This document shows, one piece after another, positions 22,746 to 34,366 of a stretch of DNA of 64,000 nucleotides. This stretch comes from Capronia americana (Eukaryota > Ascomycota > Eurotiomycetes > Chaetothyriales > Herpotrichiellaceae): positions 124,001 through 188,000 of the forward strand of contig JADWQD010000001.1 of assembly GCA_016110215.1 (NCBI GenBank), given 5' to 3'. Both the position numbers and the translations under genes were made by a program. Numbering within the stretch: position 1 is the stretch's first letter; each line of letters starts with the position of its first letter. The notes under the pieces are model-generated. The model searched no databases. It was not told the origin of the DNA and worked only from the letters and a program-made list of their open reading frames with translations.

Positions 22746-23846
22746 TTATACTTTGACGGTCTTTGCCTTCCTCCGTGCGGCCACGGTCCACTCATACAAG
22801 ACGTCCTTGAATGCAAAGAGGAAAGCAGCCGTCAGAACACTCTGGCTGACTTTGGGCACAATACCTACGAGCCATGGGTTAGTCGACGCCACAAGAAAGC
22901 AAAAGCGGAGCTCACCCTTGTACAACCCACTGTAACCCTCATCCTTGACGATCTTGTTCAAACTCTTCCACATGCCTTCATGCGGGTCCTCCTTGGTGGC
23001 GACGTGGGCTCTCGACTTGACAGTGATATATGGGTATGTAATGGTCGTGGCCAGCAGCTTGCCGAGAGCTCCAAGGTAGAATGCGTCCCTTGGACCCACT
23101 TTCCTCCGCTTTTCTATAACGTTCCTGAATTGTTCGTAGATGGTATATTGTAAAATTGGGTTGATCACGAGGACCAGCGCTGGAAGAACACCCGCGAAGA
23201 GGGAGGACGGACCCTCGTCTCGTAGAAGGCTCATCAAGGTTCCGATTGTGCCCTGCTTCTTGCTGGGCCTCTTTTCACCACCCGGCAACTGGCTCTCGGT
23301 AGACTCACTCTTTCGAGCGGTCATTCTAGTATTGATAACCCAGATAGGATTGGTTAGCAAGACTGTGGCCGAGCCTGCGATGGCACCAGCCATCATGCTC
23401 TCGACAGTTGTAAGCTTCTTGCTGGCGCGACCGGCCGTGATGGCAGCTTTCTCGAAGAATGCTCGAGTCCACTCGTACCAGTAGTAATAGACGAAGTTGG
23501 TGACAGAGATACCGAACAGAGCGCTATCGAGCCCGGCATAGAGACCGGCTAGCCCCTCGCGATTGATGATATGCCTGACAGCTGCCAGTGTTGAAGTATC
23601 TGCTCTCTTGGACTCGACCTGAGCACGGGTTGAAAGGGTGATCAGAGGGTATGTCAAGGTCATTGCGAGCAGGCCACCCCCTGCGCCGGCCAGGGCATGG
23701 GCAATGTTGTCGCTCTGTTGCGCGGCTGACGTCGCAGGAGTAGGATCGCGAGAGGGGATTGTATTGACTGGCCCAGATGTCTGAGATGACTGTTGGTCGA
23801 TGTCGCCCTCGGTTGGCGTCGGCGCGATGTTCTTCGTGTCAGACAT
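22746..23846 (-). CDS. ANT1: peroxisomal adenine nucleotide carrier (Ant1/PMP47-like)
   Basis: Exon 1 is 22916-23846 and exon 2 is 22746-22864, with a 51-nt intron (GTGAGC donor, CGACTAAC branch, CGTAG acceptor), giving 349 aa. It is a mitochondrial-carrier-family protein with three repeats. The carrier signatures read YPLITLSTRAQ, NPIWVINTRM and YPYITVKSRAH. The NPIWVINTR second signature and YPLITLSTR first signature are typical of the PMP47/Ant1 group that imports ATP into peroxisomes in exchange for AMP for fatty-acid activation. The N-terminal 45 residues are hydrophilic and variable. The intron is a multiple of three with no stop, so an unspliced transcript would still encode a full protein. 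Confidence 0.88.
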   Translation of the reverse strand: MSDTKNIAPTPTEGDIDQQSSQTSGPVNTIPSRDPTPATSAAQQSDNIAHALAGAGGGLLAMTLTYPLITLSTRAQVESKRADTSTLAAVRHIINREGLAGLYAGLDSALFGISVTNFVYYYWYEWTRAFFEKAAITAGRASKKLTTVESMMAGAIAGSATVLLTNPIWVINTRMTARKSESTESQLPGGEKRPSKKQGTIGTLMSLLRDEGPSSLFAGVLPALVLVINPILQYTIYEQFRNVIEKRRKVGPRDAFYLGALGKLLATTITYPYITVKSRAHVATKEDPHEGMWKSLNKIVKDEGYSGLYKGELRFCFLVASTNPWLVGIVPKVSQSVLTAAFLFAFKDVLYEWTVAARRKAKTVKV

Positions 23847-24970
23847 GATGGCTATCAGTTATGACAGTCTGCTGGTTGAGAGGTATGGTAGGGAGGGGTT
23901 AAGAACCGAGTAACACGGAGAAGCAGGGAAGGGAGAGTGATGACCCGTCAATAGGTGCCCGCCTTTTGTAGTTCACGGACTCTGACGCATGCCCCTGACC
24001 GGTAATTGGAGATGTTATGGGAAAATTCGGAATGATTCAATTGAGATGGAGGAGCTCGTTCGGCGATCAGAGGTCATTGAATCGCATGCCAATTCAAGTG
24101 ATTAGCCTCGGCAAATCTCGCTCGGCAAGGTTCGCCCGGCTCCGGGATTACTATTCTCCGTCTTTTTTTAAGGCATCGCGAGGCTCGCACTTCTTCTATC
24201 CATCATGGGTTCAGGAAAATGCAGGCTTCAAACCTCGATAATGCTGCTGTAGATATGGTACGATTCAGAGAGAATTTAAAACTATGGGGCCATTGACGGA
24301 CTGTCATCTGTTCTGATGCGAAGAGAGGTCCAGAGACGCCATCGTGAGGTCTTCTCCAGATCCCTCCCGTGACGGATGGTGTGTCGATGCTTGGGCTTGA
24401 ACACGGCCTCAAATGAAGCTTTGCGGGGAGGCACTCGAGAGCGAGAGCAGCACCATTATTTCTCACTCGCATACTCAACGAGTTGTACATTGTTCCCCTC
24501 CCAGTAACGCAGTCTTCCTTGTCAGCCGGCCCATTGGCGCCATTGTAGGTGTCCGAGCAGAATGATAGTCTGATGCAAGTGGCGCTGAGATCCGGGCATG
24601 AAGCACGGCTTCCATATAGTTGGCTTCGCAGCGGATGGTCTCAATCTTCTGGGACAGCCCAGTCAACGAGATTCGGTTTGCTCGTGTAGGATTTGACTGA
24701 TCAGCTGCTGTGCGGCTTGGGCGCCAATCAATGCGGACGGTGTGAATCGTGCAGCAAGGGAACCGGCGACCCTCTTCAATCAATTTGGATCCAGTCGGAC
24801 GCTCGTGTTTCATTCCAAGTCCTCAATTGCGTCTGCCATCCTAATTATACACAGTATACCTGCTACTCCGCCTCCCGAACTCGTCGCACATGCATCCCAT
24901 TAAACCCATATCACCGCCAGTGCTCCATATTACAGTCCCAGTCGGCGAACGCACCAAGATGTTATCGTCA
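23847..24970. other. intergenic region
   Basis: The part next to 23847 is the presumed carrier promoter; the part next to 24970 is the 3' region of the Ysc84-like gene. I see no supported gene. Confidence 0.45.
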
Positions 24971-25683
24971 TCACTCCTGTAGATCGCCAGGCGTTGGCTC
25001 AGTACTGACCGCACCCAGAACCTTGGCATCCGCCCTCTTCCCTTCACCCATCTTGAGGACCTCAGGAAGTTGTGTCGTCGACGGCCACTTTGCCTCGCCC
25101 TTCAAGATCTGCGCGGCTGTGATATTTGACCCATAGGCTTCCGCATTGGTACTTGAACGTTCCTTGATAGTAGTACCGTCCACCGTCAAGCCGCCATAGA
25201 TGCCACGCGATTTGGTGTATGTCCAGACTGGCTTCACTTCTTTGGTGTTGTTGTAGGTACCTCCAATAGGTCCAGCAGCCATGGTGCCGGCAGCGCCCAG
25301 AGTCGTCTCGCTCTTCGCGTAGGCGTCCACAGCTTCTTTTGTGTTGAGCACGCATACACAGTCGTACACATCGAGACCGTATACGACACCAATACCGCCC
25401 GATCGGACCGTAAATGCTGATGGGGGAGACCAGGATCCGTCGGCGAGACGTGCCACGACGACACCAGAACCGCCAGAGCCAGCAAGATACATTGCGGCCC
25501 GGAAGCCCGAGAATATGGCTAGACCCTTTGCGTTCGCAATGACTTCAACCGGTATTTTGCCCTTCTCTGTGATTGCGTTAGCCTGGAACACGTCGCAATC
25601 CGGCTCTCGTCGAGATGATGCGCACCAATGAAGCCCTTAAGGATCTGTGCTGCCTTGTCGCACTCTTTCTGAAGACTCGGCAT
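24971..25683 (-). pseudogene. Ysc84/SH3YL1-type lipid-binding protein gene with a frameshift
   Basis: From the ATG at 25683, frame 1 encodes the family N-terminus (MPSLQKECDKAAQILKGFIG, then AHHLDE). It then runs out of frame. The rest of the protein lies in another frame from about 25603 to the stop at 24971, beginning PDCDVFQANAITEKGKIPVE. That part contains the Ysc84 core GLAIFSGFRAAMYLAGSGGSGVVVARL and DGSWSPPSAF. The switch point is GAGAG at 25604-25608; one extra AG there explains it. No usable intron fits: the only phase-compatible GT...AG is 20 nt. The family binds phosphoinositides and Las17/actin-patch proteins. Either this allele is disrupted or the base call is wrong. Confidence 0.75.
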
Positions 25684-27224
25684 CGCGGAGAAGTTCGTAC
25701 TGAGATTGTGTGGATAAGAATGACACAAATGGATTGCGCGGAAAAGCGAGACTGCTGGACACTGAATAAAGGAAGCAGTTGAAGGTGATGTGGAAAAGCT
25801 CAAAAGACCAGGAGCAAGCAGATTTCGCAGGCTTTAAATTCTTCTAAACATCTGTCGAAGGAGGCTGAGCTGCCAGTAGCGGACAACTGGAGGCCATGAC
25901 GTTCTATCCGTGATCAAGAGCCCATATACCAAAGTGTAACGTCGTGCGTGGTTTGGATTAACCCATCATGGCGTCGGAAGTCACTGAATCGCTGCGCATG
26001 TAGACTAGAATCACTGGGCGCGGTGATGCATGGGGATCTTATTTGGTCCAAGCTTAAGCGCCTGCGGCGAGCCCGTGGCAGCGGACACTCTCGAGTAACT
26101 GATAGAATGCTTGAACAAAAATCTGTAAAGCAAAGTGGCAGTGTATGCGTAGACGTGTGCGTATGCGTATCGAAAGACGTACTCGGCTGACTTTCCTGCC
26201 TCGGATGTTTGTGACTCGCCGGCCTTCCGTGTTCTCGGAACTGTCGCCGGTCCGATCTTCGGGGCCCAGCAGCATTAAATACCTCGCCATGGCGACAAGT
26301 TGCAGGCTTATTCACGTTCGACTTGGACTATTTTAAACGAGACCGACGCTACGAATCAGCCTTGCCTCAGAGGAGGATTCCAGCTGGTTCCCCTGGCTTC
26401 CTCCTGCCCGCGTTCGTCGTCCGGGTGAAGTTCAAAACAGCTGCCTCCGCGGAGGCAAAGATTATGCTGGTCCCATTTTGGCCCAATTGCAGCCGAAGGA
26501 GCTCACTGCGGCCTAGACTCAGGATATCGTCGAGGACACGGTCTAGATCTTCGAGTTCTAAATACCAGCCTTGTCACTCAGCCTTGTGGACTTCCTTCTA
26601 CACTGGCAATCTCTCTCCGTTTTCTCAAAGCCAAAGGCTTCCTTGTGCGAGGCCGTTTCTCTTATCTGTAACTGACTGTAGCAGCACTGTCGGAATATGT
26701 AGCTCGAGAGGGGAAGCCGATAGAGCGAGCCTCAAGCGAAGGTCTTTACTATCTCAAGGATTCAATACTCGGTATGACTCCGGGCAGATACGAAAGTTTG
26801 AGTGGCGAGGCCATACAACTTCGAGGTACCCCACCCATGTTGCCGAGGTCGGCATCACGAATTATGTCTCGTGACAACCCGAGACCCGCCGTCTGGCCAG
26901 AACCCATTTTTCACCACTTAGATGTTCGCCTCACTGACCGTGTTCTCAATTATCTTAACAGTAGGAGTCTTCAAGCCGTGAAACCTCGACTGACCATTCT
27001 GATATTCAAGCCTATACTGAACTAGTCTCTCGTGTGTGACACGAAGATTCCATCTCACTGTGCGTCCTCTCCGCCTGACAACTCTTGCATGTCGGTAAGT
27101 GTCACCCCTTACAATCCTGCTTCTTACCTCCCGCATGGACTCATACTGATCGAACGCTGTAGCAGCATAAATCCCACCGAGATACGGTCTGAATCCAATC
27201 CAATCCTGCACCCTGCTCCCGACC
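25684..27224. other. intergenic region with a coding-like segment
   Basis: It holds the promoter of the Ysc84-like gene and an unassigned minus-strand coding-like segment at 26367-26569 (separate entry). Long ORFs on the plus strand here (26323-26874) overlap that segment antisense and have no recognisable domain. Confidence 0.4.
26367..26569 (-). other. possible 3' exon of an unrecognised minus-strand gene
   Basis: Read on the minus strand from a CAAG acceptor at 26570, this segment is open to a TGA at 26367-26369. It encodes about 67 residues of clear protein character: helical, with EDLDRVLDDILSLGRSELLR followed by a LQLGQNGTSIIFASAEAA-like stretch. A branch-like CTGAG lies just upstream of the acceptor. 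I could not find an upstream exon with a matching phase, though a minus-strand frame around 26620-26740 also reads protein-like. It could be a small unannotated gene or a relic. No family is recognised. Confidence 0.35.
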
Positions 27225-27476
27225 ATGATATTCACGCGTGGAGTCTCCCTGACCAATTTCGTCATTGCCACTTCGGCGTTGGGCTTCCAGGTCTTTGTCC
27301 TCTACCCATGGCACAAACGGCTTGATGAGGACTTTGAACAGCTGAAACAGGAGCATATTCAGACCCTACACCAAGAAAAGGAGAGCCGAATGGTCGAACT
27401 GAGAGGGATCAACGAGCAGCTCAAGCTGCTCAGCAAGGGCGACGGACACAGTCAAGGTTTTCGCGGGCGCATATAA
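27225..27476 (+). CDS. small single-pass membrane protein, function unknown
   Basis: A single exon encodes 83 aa from the ATG at 27225. Residues 8-28 (SLTNFVIATSALGFQVFVLY) form one transmembrane helix close to the N-terminus. They are followed by WHKRLDEDFEQLKQEH and a charged, probably coiled-coil C-terminus. The layout (short N-terminus, one helix, helical tail) resembles small inner-mitochondrial-membrane assembly proteins, but I cannot assign a family. Composition is strongly protein-like, and the start sits in good context (CGACC before ATG). Confidence 0.6.
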   Translation: MIFTRGVSLTNFVIATSALGFQVFVLYPWHKRLDEDFEQLKQEHIQTLHQEKESRMVELRGINEQLKLLSKGDGHSQGFRGRI

Positions 27477-28222
27477 ACAATGTCGAGGTAGCTGATCGGT
27501 CCTTGCAAGTTTTTGAGCATAGAGTCCTGGAGACCGGTTTGGGATCGGAGTCTGCATTAGACGGCATCTAGACTAGATGACGGCGCTTGTCAATAATATC
27601 GGTTGCTTTGCGAAACGAGAGAGGATGCTAGCATCCTCTAACCTTTGTGACGAACAAATCCTTTCTGGCGTCTCTCGCACGGACGAATCTTCTCGCGTTT
27701 CGCATTTGAATGAATGGTGAGCCGCGGGGAAATGCCTGTGGTTTACTTCGATTTCTCCAATTCTATCAGCCGGCCGCGTGGTCTCTCGGTCGATACACAA
27801 AAAACAGCACTTCCGGGCTTGCCAACTGTTCTCACTGCCTTGCATATATTGCACAAGTATGCCTCGTACTGATGCTGTCAGGGAATATGCAGTACTCCTT
27901 ACTCAGCTATGGAGTATCGTCCCGAGATGATCGGCCCCCACGAGGTACGGGTAGCCCACGAATCCTCTAACCCTCCCCACATTGTCCACAACGAGTAATG
28001 GACGTGGGCCTCGTGGAAAAGCTACCGATCCTGGTTCACGATGCAGACAGAACGAGCGGCCTGCGGGATGGCAGGTGTGCCGCCATCTTTTCCAGGCATA
28101 TTTCGTCCGAGCATTCGGCCGACCCCCGACCTCGAACAGGGGTATCCTTACGAGGCTTGATATAAAGTGAGTCGTCGGAGCGGTGTGTGCAGACGAGCTT
28201 TTGATCTATCCAGCAATTCACC
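27477..28222. other. intergenic region upstream of the Gal80-like gene
   Basis: No coding sequence is supported. The final 200 bp are the presumed promoter and leader of the gene at 28223. Confidence 0.45.
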
Positions 28223-29439
28223 ATGACGAAACCGATCCGTGTAGGATTCATCGGCCTCAATTCCAGCGAAAGAGTGCAGTACGCAGGAGCTTGGGGGCTG
28301 AACGCTCACCTGCCGTACCTGAAACAGAGCGAGCATTATACCATCACAGCACTATGCAACTCCTCTCAGGAGTCGGCAGAGAAAGCAATCCGGCTCCATG
28401 GCTTGGACGCCAGCAAAGTGAAGGCGTATGGTGATCCCGAGTCACTAGCCAACGACCCCGACGTCGATATCGTGGTTTGCTCTGTCAAGGTACAGGAGCA
28501 TTACAAGCTGGTCCGGCCAGCAGTACTTGCCGCAAAGAGTGTTTTCTGCGAATGGCCACTGGCGTCGAACTTGACACAGATGAAAGAACTCGCAACGATC
28601 GCGGAGCATAAAAAGACCAAAACCATTGTCGGATTGCAGGGTCGAAATGGTCCCTATATTCAAGCGATTCGGAAACACATAGGCGATGTGGGCAGTCAAC
28701 TCGGACAAGTGCTGAGCACGTCGTTGGTCGCATACTCATACTTCTTTGGACTGGCCAATCCGACTGATGTGGCATACATGGCAGAGATCGAGAATGGAGG
28801 AAACCTCTTCACCATTACCAGCATTCATTGTGAGTATTTTCACCTTGACCACATGCCGTTGAACCGCATTGGATCGCTAACAACTGCTGCCCAATAGTGC
28901 TTGACACGATAACAGCGGCACTTGGGGACATCAAGTCGTCCAACACCATTCTTAGGAACAAACGTCCCATAGTCCCACTGGTCGACTCAAGCTTCAACGT
29001 CGTAGACGCAGCTCATCCGAACAGCACTCCCGAGCACGTTTTCGTTCAAGGGGAGCTTCAGGGGGATATACCCTTCAGTTTCCAAGTCCGCGGGGGTCCG
29101 CAGTTCAAGGATACACCTGCTTTCGACTGGCGGATATACTGCCAACGAGGGGAAATTCGCGTCTTCGGGGACAGCCAACTCTGGCTAGCTCCTGGAGTCA
29201 AACTCCAGGTGTATGACTTCGCTACTCAAACTGTCAACGAGGTGGATCTCCAGAAATTCATGGAGGACAATGACAAGGATGATGTGGCTGTGAGACTCGG
29301 TTTGCAGGCTCCTGCAGACAACGTGGCAAGGCTGTATGAAGCGTTTGCTAAAGGTGAGACAGAGAAGTACCTGGACTTCAAGCAGTCTTTGAAATGGGCG
29401 GAGTTCATCCAGGACGCTTATACAGCCAATGGCTTTTGA
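28223..29439 (+). CDS. Gfo/Idh/MocA-family protein, Gal80-like
   Basis: Exons 28223-28829 and 28898-29439 give 382 aa. The intron is 68 nt (GTGAGT donor, GCTAAC branch, ATAG acceptor). The N-terminal Rossmann domain starts IRVGFIGLN. The strand that carries EKP in catalytic family members reads C-E110-W-P here. The EWP form and the lengthened first loop (SSERVQYAGAWGLNAHLPYL) are typical of the fungal Gal80 group. In yeast Gal80 is an NAD(P)-binding repressor of Gal4. In filamentous fungi related proteins are of uncertain role and may be enzymes. A C-terminal alpha/beta domain follows. It could equally be an NAD(P)-dependent sugar oxidoreductase. Confidence 0.82.
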
Positions 29440-30234
29440 TCGAGCGGACGTACAACACAAGCATCCAACAGTACAAACCGGAGACAGGCTATCTCAGGTG
29501 GCTTATTGATGACAGACCTGTTGGCACGCGATACAGGACGTTGCCCCCACAAGGTGCTGGGAGCATGCATCCTGCAATTACAACAACTGCAATTAGGTTA
29601 GCAGTGCCTGGTCTTCCCCTTAGACATGCCGTCCTTCCGCGGCATCAGTTTCGAACGATTGTTTCAGTGGGGACGCTGAGCAGACTGCGTAGTGGGAGAC
29701 AACGCGCTGCTATTTCCGAGACCGCAATCACCAAGGCGTTCACTTGGAGTACATCAACGTGAAGCTGTGAATGGCAAACAACAATGGCAGTTGCGGTCTT
29801 CGTTCAGAAGAACTACTTATTCTGATTCCCTGCCAAGCAATCTTTGGTCGCGAGATCAGCGAGCAAGTTGTTTCTTCTGATAAGGGCTGCTGCTTTGCGT
29901 TTGAAGGCTGATCTTCTGTTGTCATCGGCATATTGGGAATCGTGGATGACAGCCCAACTGTATGTCAGCGGACTAGATACTGTATCACTGCGTCCCGAGA
30001 AATGCAGAAACATGTTAATGAGTACCTTGGATCTGCTGGGAGCATAATGACGGAGAAACATATGCAGAGGAGGCATTAAAAAGCAACGCGATGCGACTCC
30101 GAGTCTGACGTACAGCTTCTCGTCGGGAGGACCTGCCTTGGCGGAGGCATGAGTTCTTCCTTTCCGATGAGGCTATCAACTTGATCACTTTCGACAATCA
30201 CTAAAGTTCAAATCGATGTAGAGGGAGTCCCCGG
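29440..30234. other. intergenic region
   Basis: No gene is supported between the Gal80-like gene and the protease gene. The last 100 bp are the presumed protease promoter. Confidence 0.45.
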
Positions 30235-31488
30235 ATGATGAAGATATCATGGCTCACCTTCATGGCGCTGGCATCATTTGCGATCGCCCACGAGGTGGAG
30301 CAGGTACGCCTACAGGAAACGCGGCACGAGGCTGCCTCAATATCCCGTGGCCATGATGGCCGGATATGCCTTCGACTCCCGATCACAAACCTTGACAACG
30401 ATCAATGTGCGTCTCTTGAGCAGTCGGTCCAGTGCCTTAGCGATACTGATAATGCGAGCATCAGATTATACCACCATCTCCTTAGGCACGCCGCCTCAGC
30501 CCTTCAAAGTCGGTCTCGACACGGGGAGCGCGAATCTCTGGGTTCCCAGCACCAAATGCAAAGTCGGTGCTTGCCATGACCACTTGCAGTACAACTCGTC
30601 CACGTCAAGCTCCTATCGCCGAAATGGTACCGCCTTCGCCACCAGGTACGGCGCCGGCAATTCCAGCGACGGCGTCACCGGGTTCATGTCTCAGGACACT
30701 CTTCGTGTTGGCCCCCTCTCTATCTCGAGTCAAGATTTTGCCGAAGCGACTGAGGAGATTGGTCCTGGCCCTGCCTTCTGGAAGATGGACGGCATTTTCG
30801 GGCTAGGATTGGCTGGCGCGGCGATTACCCTGGCGATGCCGCCGTTCTATAACATGGTTCAACAGGGTCTAGTGGAGCCGATCTTCTCATTTTATTTCGG
30901 CAACAGTCGTCGAGAGGGCGATGAGAGCGAAGTCGTCTTCGGTGGTGTAAATCGTGACCATTACTCGGGAGATCTGATTACGCTGCCTACCCGCAACAAG
31001 CCAACCTGGGAAACAACGTTTACATCACTTGCTTTCGGCAACTGGAGTGTAGAACTGAACAACACTGGCGCGGCCATAGACACTGGGGCATCGTTTACGC
31101 TGCTGCCTACAGAACTAACTGAGCAACTGTACGCTTTCCCTTCCCCCAACCTCGAACATTTGAACCAATCTAATAGGCCGCCGGCAGCCATGAACGAATT
31201 GGCGCAAAGCCTGTTGGCCGCGGCGAATACATGATCGATTGCTCAACACGCCATCATCTGCCAGACGTGATTTTCACGCTAGCAGGACACAATTTCAGTC
31301 TCGGCACTGGGGACTACGTGCTCGAAGTGAGGGAGAATGTCTGTATCAGTGCGGTTTTCGGACACGATTTTCCGCCGCCTGGTGGACCATTCGCAATATT
31401 TGGAACTGTGTTTCTACGCAGATGGTATAGCGTTTTCGACCTTGAGGCCAAGACTATCAGTTTTGCCAGAGCGAAGCCAGCCAGCTAG
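30235..31488 (+). CDS. secreted pepsin-type aspartic endopeptidase (family A1)
   Basis: Exons are 30235-30406, 30465-31128 and 31188-31488. The introns are 58 nt (GTGCGT donor, ATACTGATAA branch) and 59 nt (GTACGC donor, GGCAG acceptor), giving 378 aa. The signal peptide is about residues 1-18 (MMKISWLTFMALASFAIA), followed by a short propeptide. The flap-preceding entry is YYTTISLGTPPQPF. The first catalytic aspartate is D76 in LDTGS and the second D263 in IDTGAS. The second splice site is fixed by the family sequence around GEYMIDC. The C-terminal FGTVFLRRWYSVFDL block is typical of A1 enzymes. The propeptide is shorter than in vacuolar proteinase A, suggesting an extracellular or vacuolar protease of another subgroup. 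Confidence 0.88.
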
Positions 31489-32720
31489 AGTATTGAGGAT
31501 CGGTGAACCGAGTCTCATTGTTCTCCGATGTACCAGAGCTGGATATATCGAGCGAGCTCCGCATAAAAAGCCTCAAGACTACCAAGCCATACTCGTCCCA
31601 GACTCGATCTTGCCTCCTTACACGGGAATCGGTGGTGAACTGCCAGGGTGGTGGGCAGTAACGGATTCTTGGATGGCGTCGAAGTTGCGACATTAGCTCT
31701 TGATGCCCTCAGCCTTTGTTGCTGACCTCTGGCAGGATTGGATCCAGTTGACATCCCATGCACACATGATTCTCTGAACGATCAATCAGTGCGGGACAGA
31801 ACCGATGCGGTTTGACCACACACCTGCCGAAGAGAGTCTATACAATGATCAAGGTGGCTTGGCGTGAACCATGTGTTCGGCTCGTACCAAATGTCGAAGG
31901 TTGTGGCAGCAACATATTTCAACTCATGCTTTTACCGGCCAGTGGCCTGTGAGTACGTTCATGCTGTTGTCTCGTCCAACAACATCCCATGTGTCATTAT
32001 CCTTCTCCACAATCCAGCATCGGATTTCCAAATTAGGGTAGGACAGGACACCAAAAGGGAAACCGTTCTACTCGTACCGCCCATTCGTGTTCGGGTAAGC
32101 CCCCCGACATTAGCTGGGCTGAAGCTTCCACCATCATTGTCTGGCCACTATTGGTTGAATCTATCCCACTCAAGCCCAGCCCCTTTCAGCTCCCGGATTA
32201 ATCCAGCTTTCTTCAGCCATATTTCGAAGCCACGTCGTGCCAGAGAAGATGCGAGGCTAATCATCCGTCCCTGCTGAGACTTCCCCTCCAATAGGATCTT
32301 CCACGTTTGACGGGACGTATGGCACTGCCTTGAGCCTCAGCCAGCCTTGCCTGCAAAAATGCACTGTGACACATCAGTACACTCTCCTCGGGCAAGCGAC
32401 ACGGCCAGACCGTCGGCGACAGTCACCGCCCAGTCTGTTGCTTTGGGCTCAGACTTTCGGGCAGTCTGGCACTGCATGGCCAGCACCTACCCAGTGAGCT
32501 GGTCAAACTCAAAAGTATGGTAAGAGACAAGAAAACATAACCCGTTTCCGGGGCTGCAACATAGACTTTGTTATCCTTGACCTCTCTAGCTAAGGGCACC
32601 TCACGCCTTATGTACTCACTTAACCCTCCGCTATATTTGATTCCGTTGCCTCTACATGCTTGTCCCATATGGTAAATCACTGCTATAGGATTTGAACGAG
32701 GATGGCTGAAGGCAATCTGA
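31489..32720. other. intergenic region
   Basis: No supported gene in 1.2 kb; ORFs here are short and lack protein character. The 3' end is the presumed promoter of the transporter at 32721. Confidence 0.45.
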
Positions 32721-34237
32721 ATGCCGGAATACTTTGCTTCTCATTCGAAGGATATGCCTGAGACTTCCCTCTACTCGAGAGGCAGCGCAGCCACGGAACA
32801 TCCAATCATAATGTGCCAGGCCTCTCAACCTCAGACAGAGAAGACGACACACTCTGTGCCTACAACAGACTCAAGTTGGGTTGCATTTCGAGTATTTCTT
32901 GCGGCGGTGTTCTCAGAGGGTCTTCTCTTTGGTCAGTGTATACCTTCTTGCCGCCACAAGTTGGCTGACATCTCCTAGGGATCTGTCTTTCGTTTGGAGT
33001 GTTCCAGGACTCATACACCCATGGGACCTCGCTGCCCCATAATCGGCATTCGTCGTGGATAGGCGTCCTTGCAGGAGGCATTGCATATCTTGGAGCACCA
33101 CTCACGACGTACTGCTGCCAGGCCTTCGACATACCTCTACCCTACTACGTCTACTGTGGCTGGCTGCTCTGCTCGGCCGCACTGCTGGGCAGTGCCTTCT
33201 GCCAGGACGTGAAGACAATGATAGTCACCCAGGGGTTACTATTCGGCTTGGGCTTGTTGGTCTTGGAGATGCCGACACTGATTATTCTCAACTCTTGGTT
33301 CGTGAAGAGGCGGGGCCTGGCATATGGCATCCTGTACGGCATGACGGATCTCTTTGGCGTTGCGTGGGGCTTCCTGGCCGACGCTCTACTCAAACACCAT
33401 GGCATCAGGGCCACTTTCCTTGTCTTCGCAGGTATTTGCTTTGTCATACCTGCTATTGCGCTGTTCTTCCTCCGGGAGAGACCACCGGCAACAACCGACA
33501 CGGGTTCCGAAGCCTCTTCCTTCGATAACATACCGGCCACGGTCCCTCCTCAACAAGACGCAACAGGGCTGACCCGTAACCGACCCTATTACCGGAGTGC
33601 GACCTTCTACATCCTCCTTGCCTCCAACCTCTTCCAGGCGTTTGCCTTCTACCTACCATTCATCTACCTGCCCTCCTACACTACAGCCCTGGGACATTCG
33701 TCGTCTACCGGCGCGATCGTTCTCGCGGTGGCCAACATTGCTCAAATATTCGGAGAAGTCGGTTTCGGTAGGCTGTCGGACAAAATCAACGTGCACAGCC
33801 TCGTCTTCTGTTCGGCACTGGTGGCCTCTCTGTCCGCGTTTTTCATCTGGAGCTTTGCTACTTCTCTCGCATATCTCATCCCGTTCGCATTGCTGTTTGG
33901 TTCGTTTGGAAGTGGCTTCCTGTCCTTATGGCCACGCATGGGCACCCTGTATGGCGAAGTGGACGCCAGTATGATTTTCAGCATCATGTCCTTTGGAAGA
34001 GGGTTCGGCGTCATTGCGTCTGGACCGATCAGCACGGCGTTGTTGCAACGAGACCTCGCGTTGGCGACCCAACCGCCACGCTCAGTAAGGCATGACTACA
34101 GACCCGTCGTGCTGTTCGTGGGCGGTTGTATGGCCGCGAGTGCGACGCTAGGTCTCCTCGGCTGGCTCATGTCGCAGTCGCATTGGAACAGCAAGATGTT
34201 GCACAAGGGATGCGAAAGGACAGAAACGACTGTATGA
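32721..34237 (+). CDS. MFS transporter, monocarboxylate (MCT/SLC16-like) family
   Basis: Exons 32721-32931 and 32979-34237 are joined across a 47-nt intron (GTCAGT donor, GGCTGAC branch, CCTAG acceptor), giving 489 aa. About 12 transmembrane segments are visible in two halves, separated by a hydrophilic loop around residues 235-275. The first helix region (FLAAVFSEGLLFGICLSFGVFQDSY), the ILNSWFVKRRGLAYGI block and the RLSDKINVH segment are typical of fungal MCT-like carriers. These transport monocarboxylates, riboflavin or related metabolites in characterised members. The substrate is unknown here. Alternative starts exist at residues 12 and 31; I kept the first. The convergent neighbour is the aldo-keto reductase, whose stop is only about 130 bp away. 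Confidence 0.88.
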
Positions 34238-34366
34238 TTTCAGATCAGACTACCGGCTTCATAGTCTCGACAATAATTACAACCTGACGACACGAAATCT
34301 CAAAGCTGTTCTCTGGTTCTATTCTCTCATGCTTTACTTAGTGCGTAGCATCCTCCTTCTCACTCC

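Noticed and set aside
25603..25626. 20-nt GT...AG intron that would repair the Ysc84-like frame
   Set aside because: Far below the minimum intron size seen elsewhere in the window (47 nt) and without a branch site.
26323..26874. 183-aa plus-strand ORF
   Set aside because: Ser/Arg-rich without domain and antisense to a more protein-like minus-strand segment; no promoter or splicing support.
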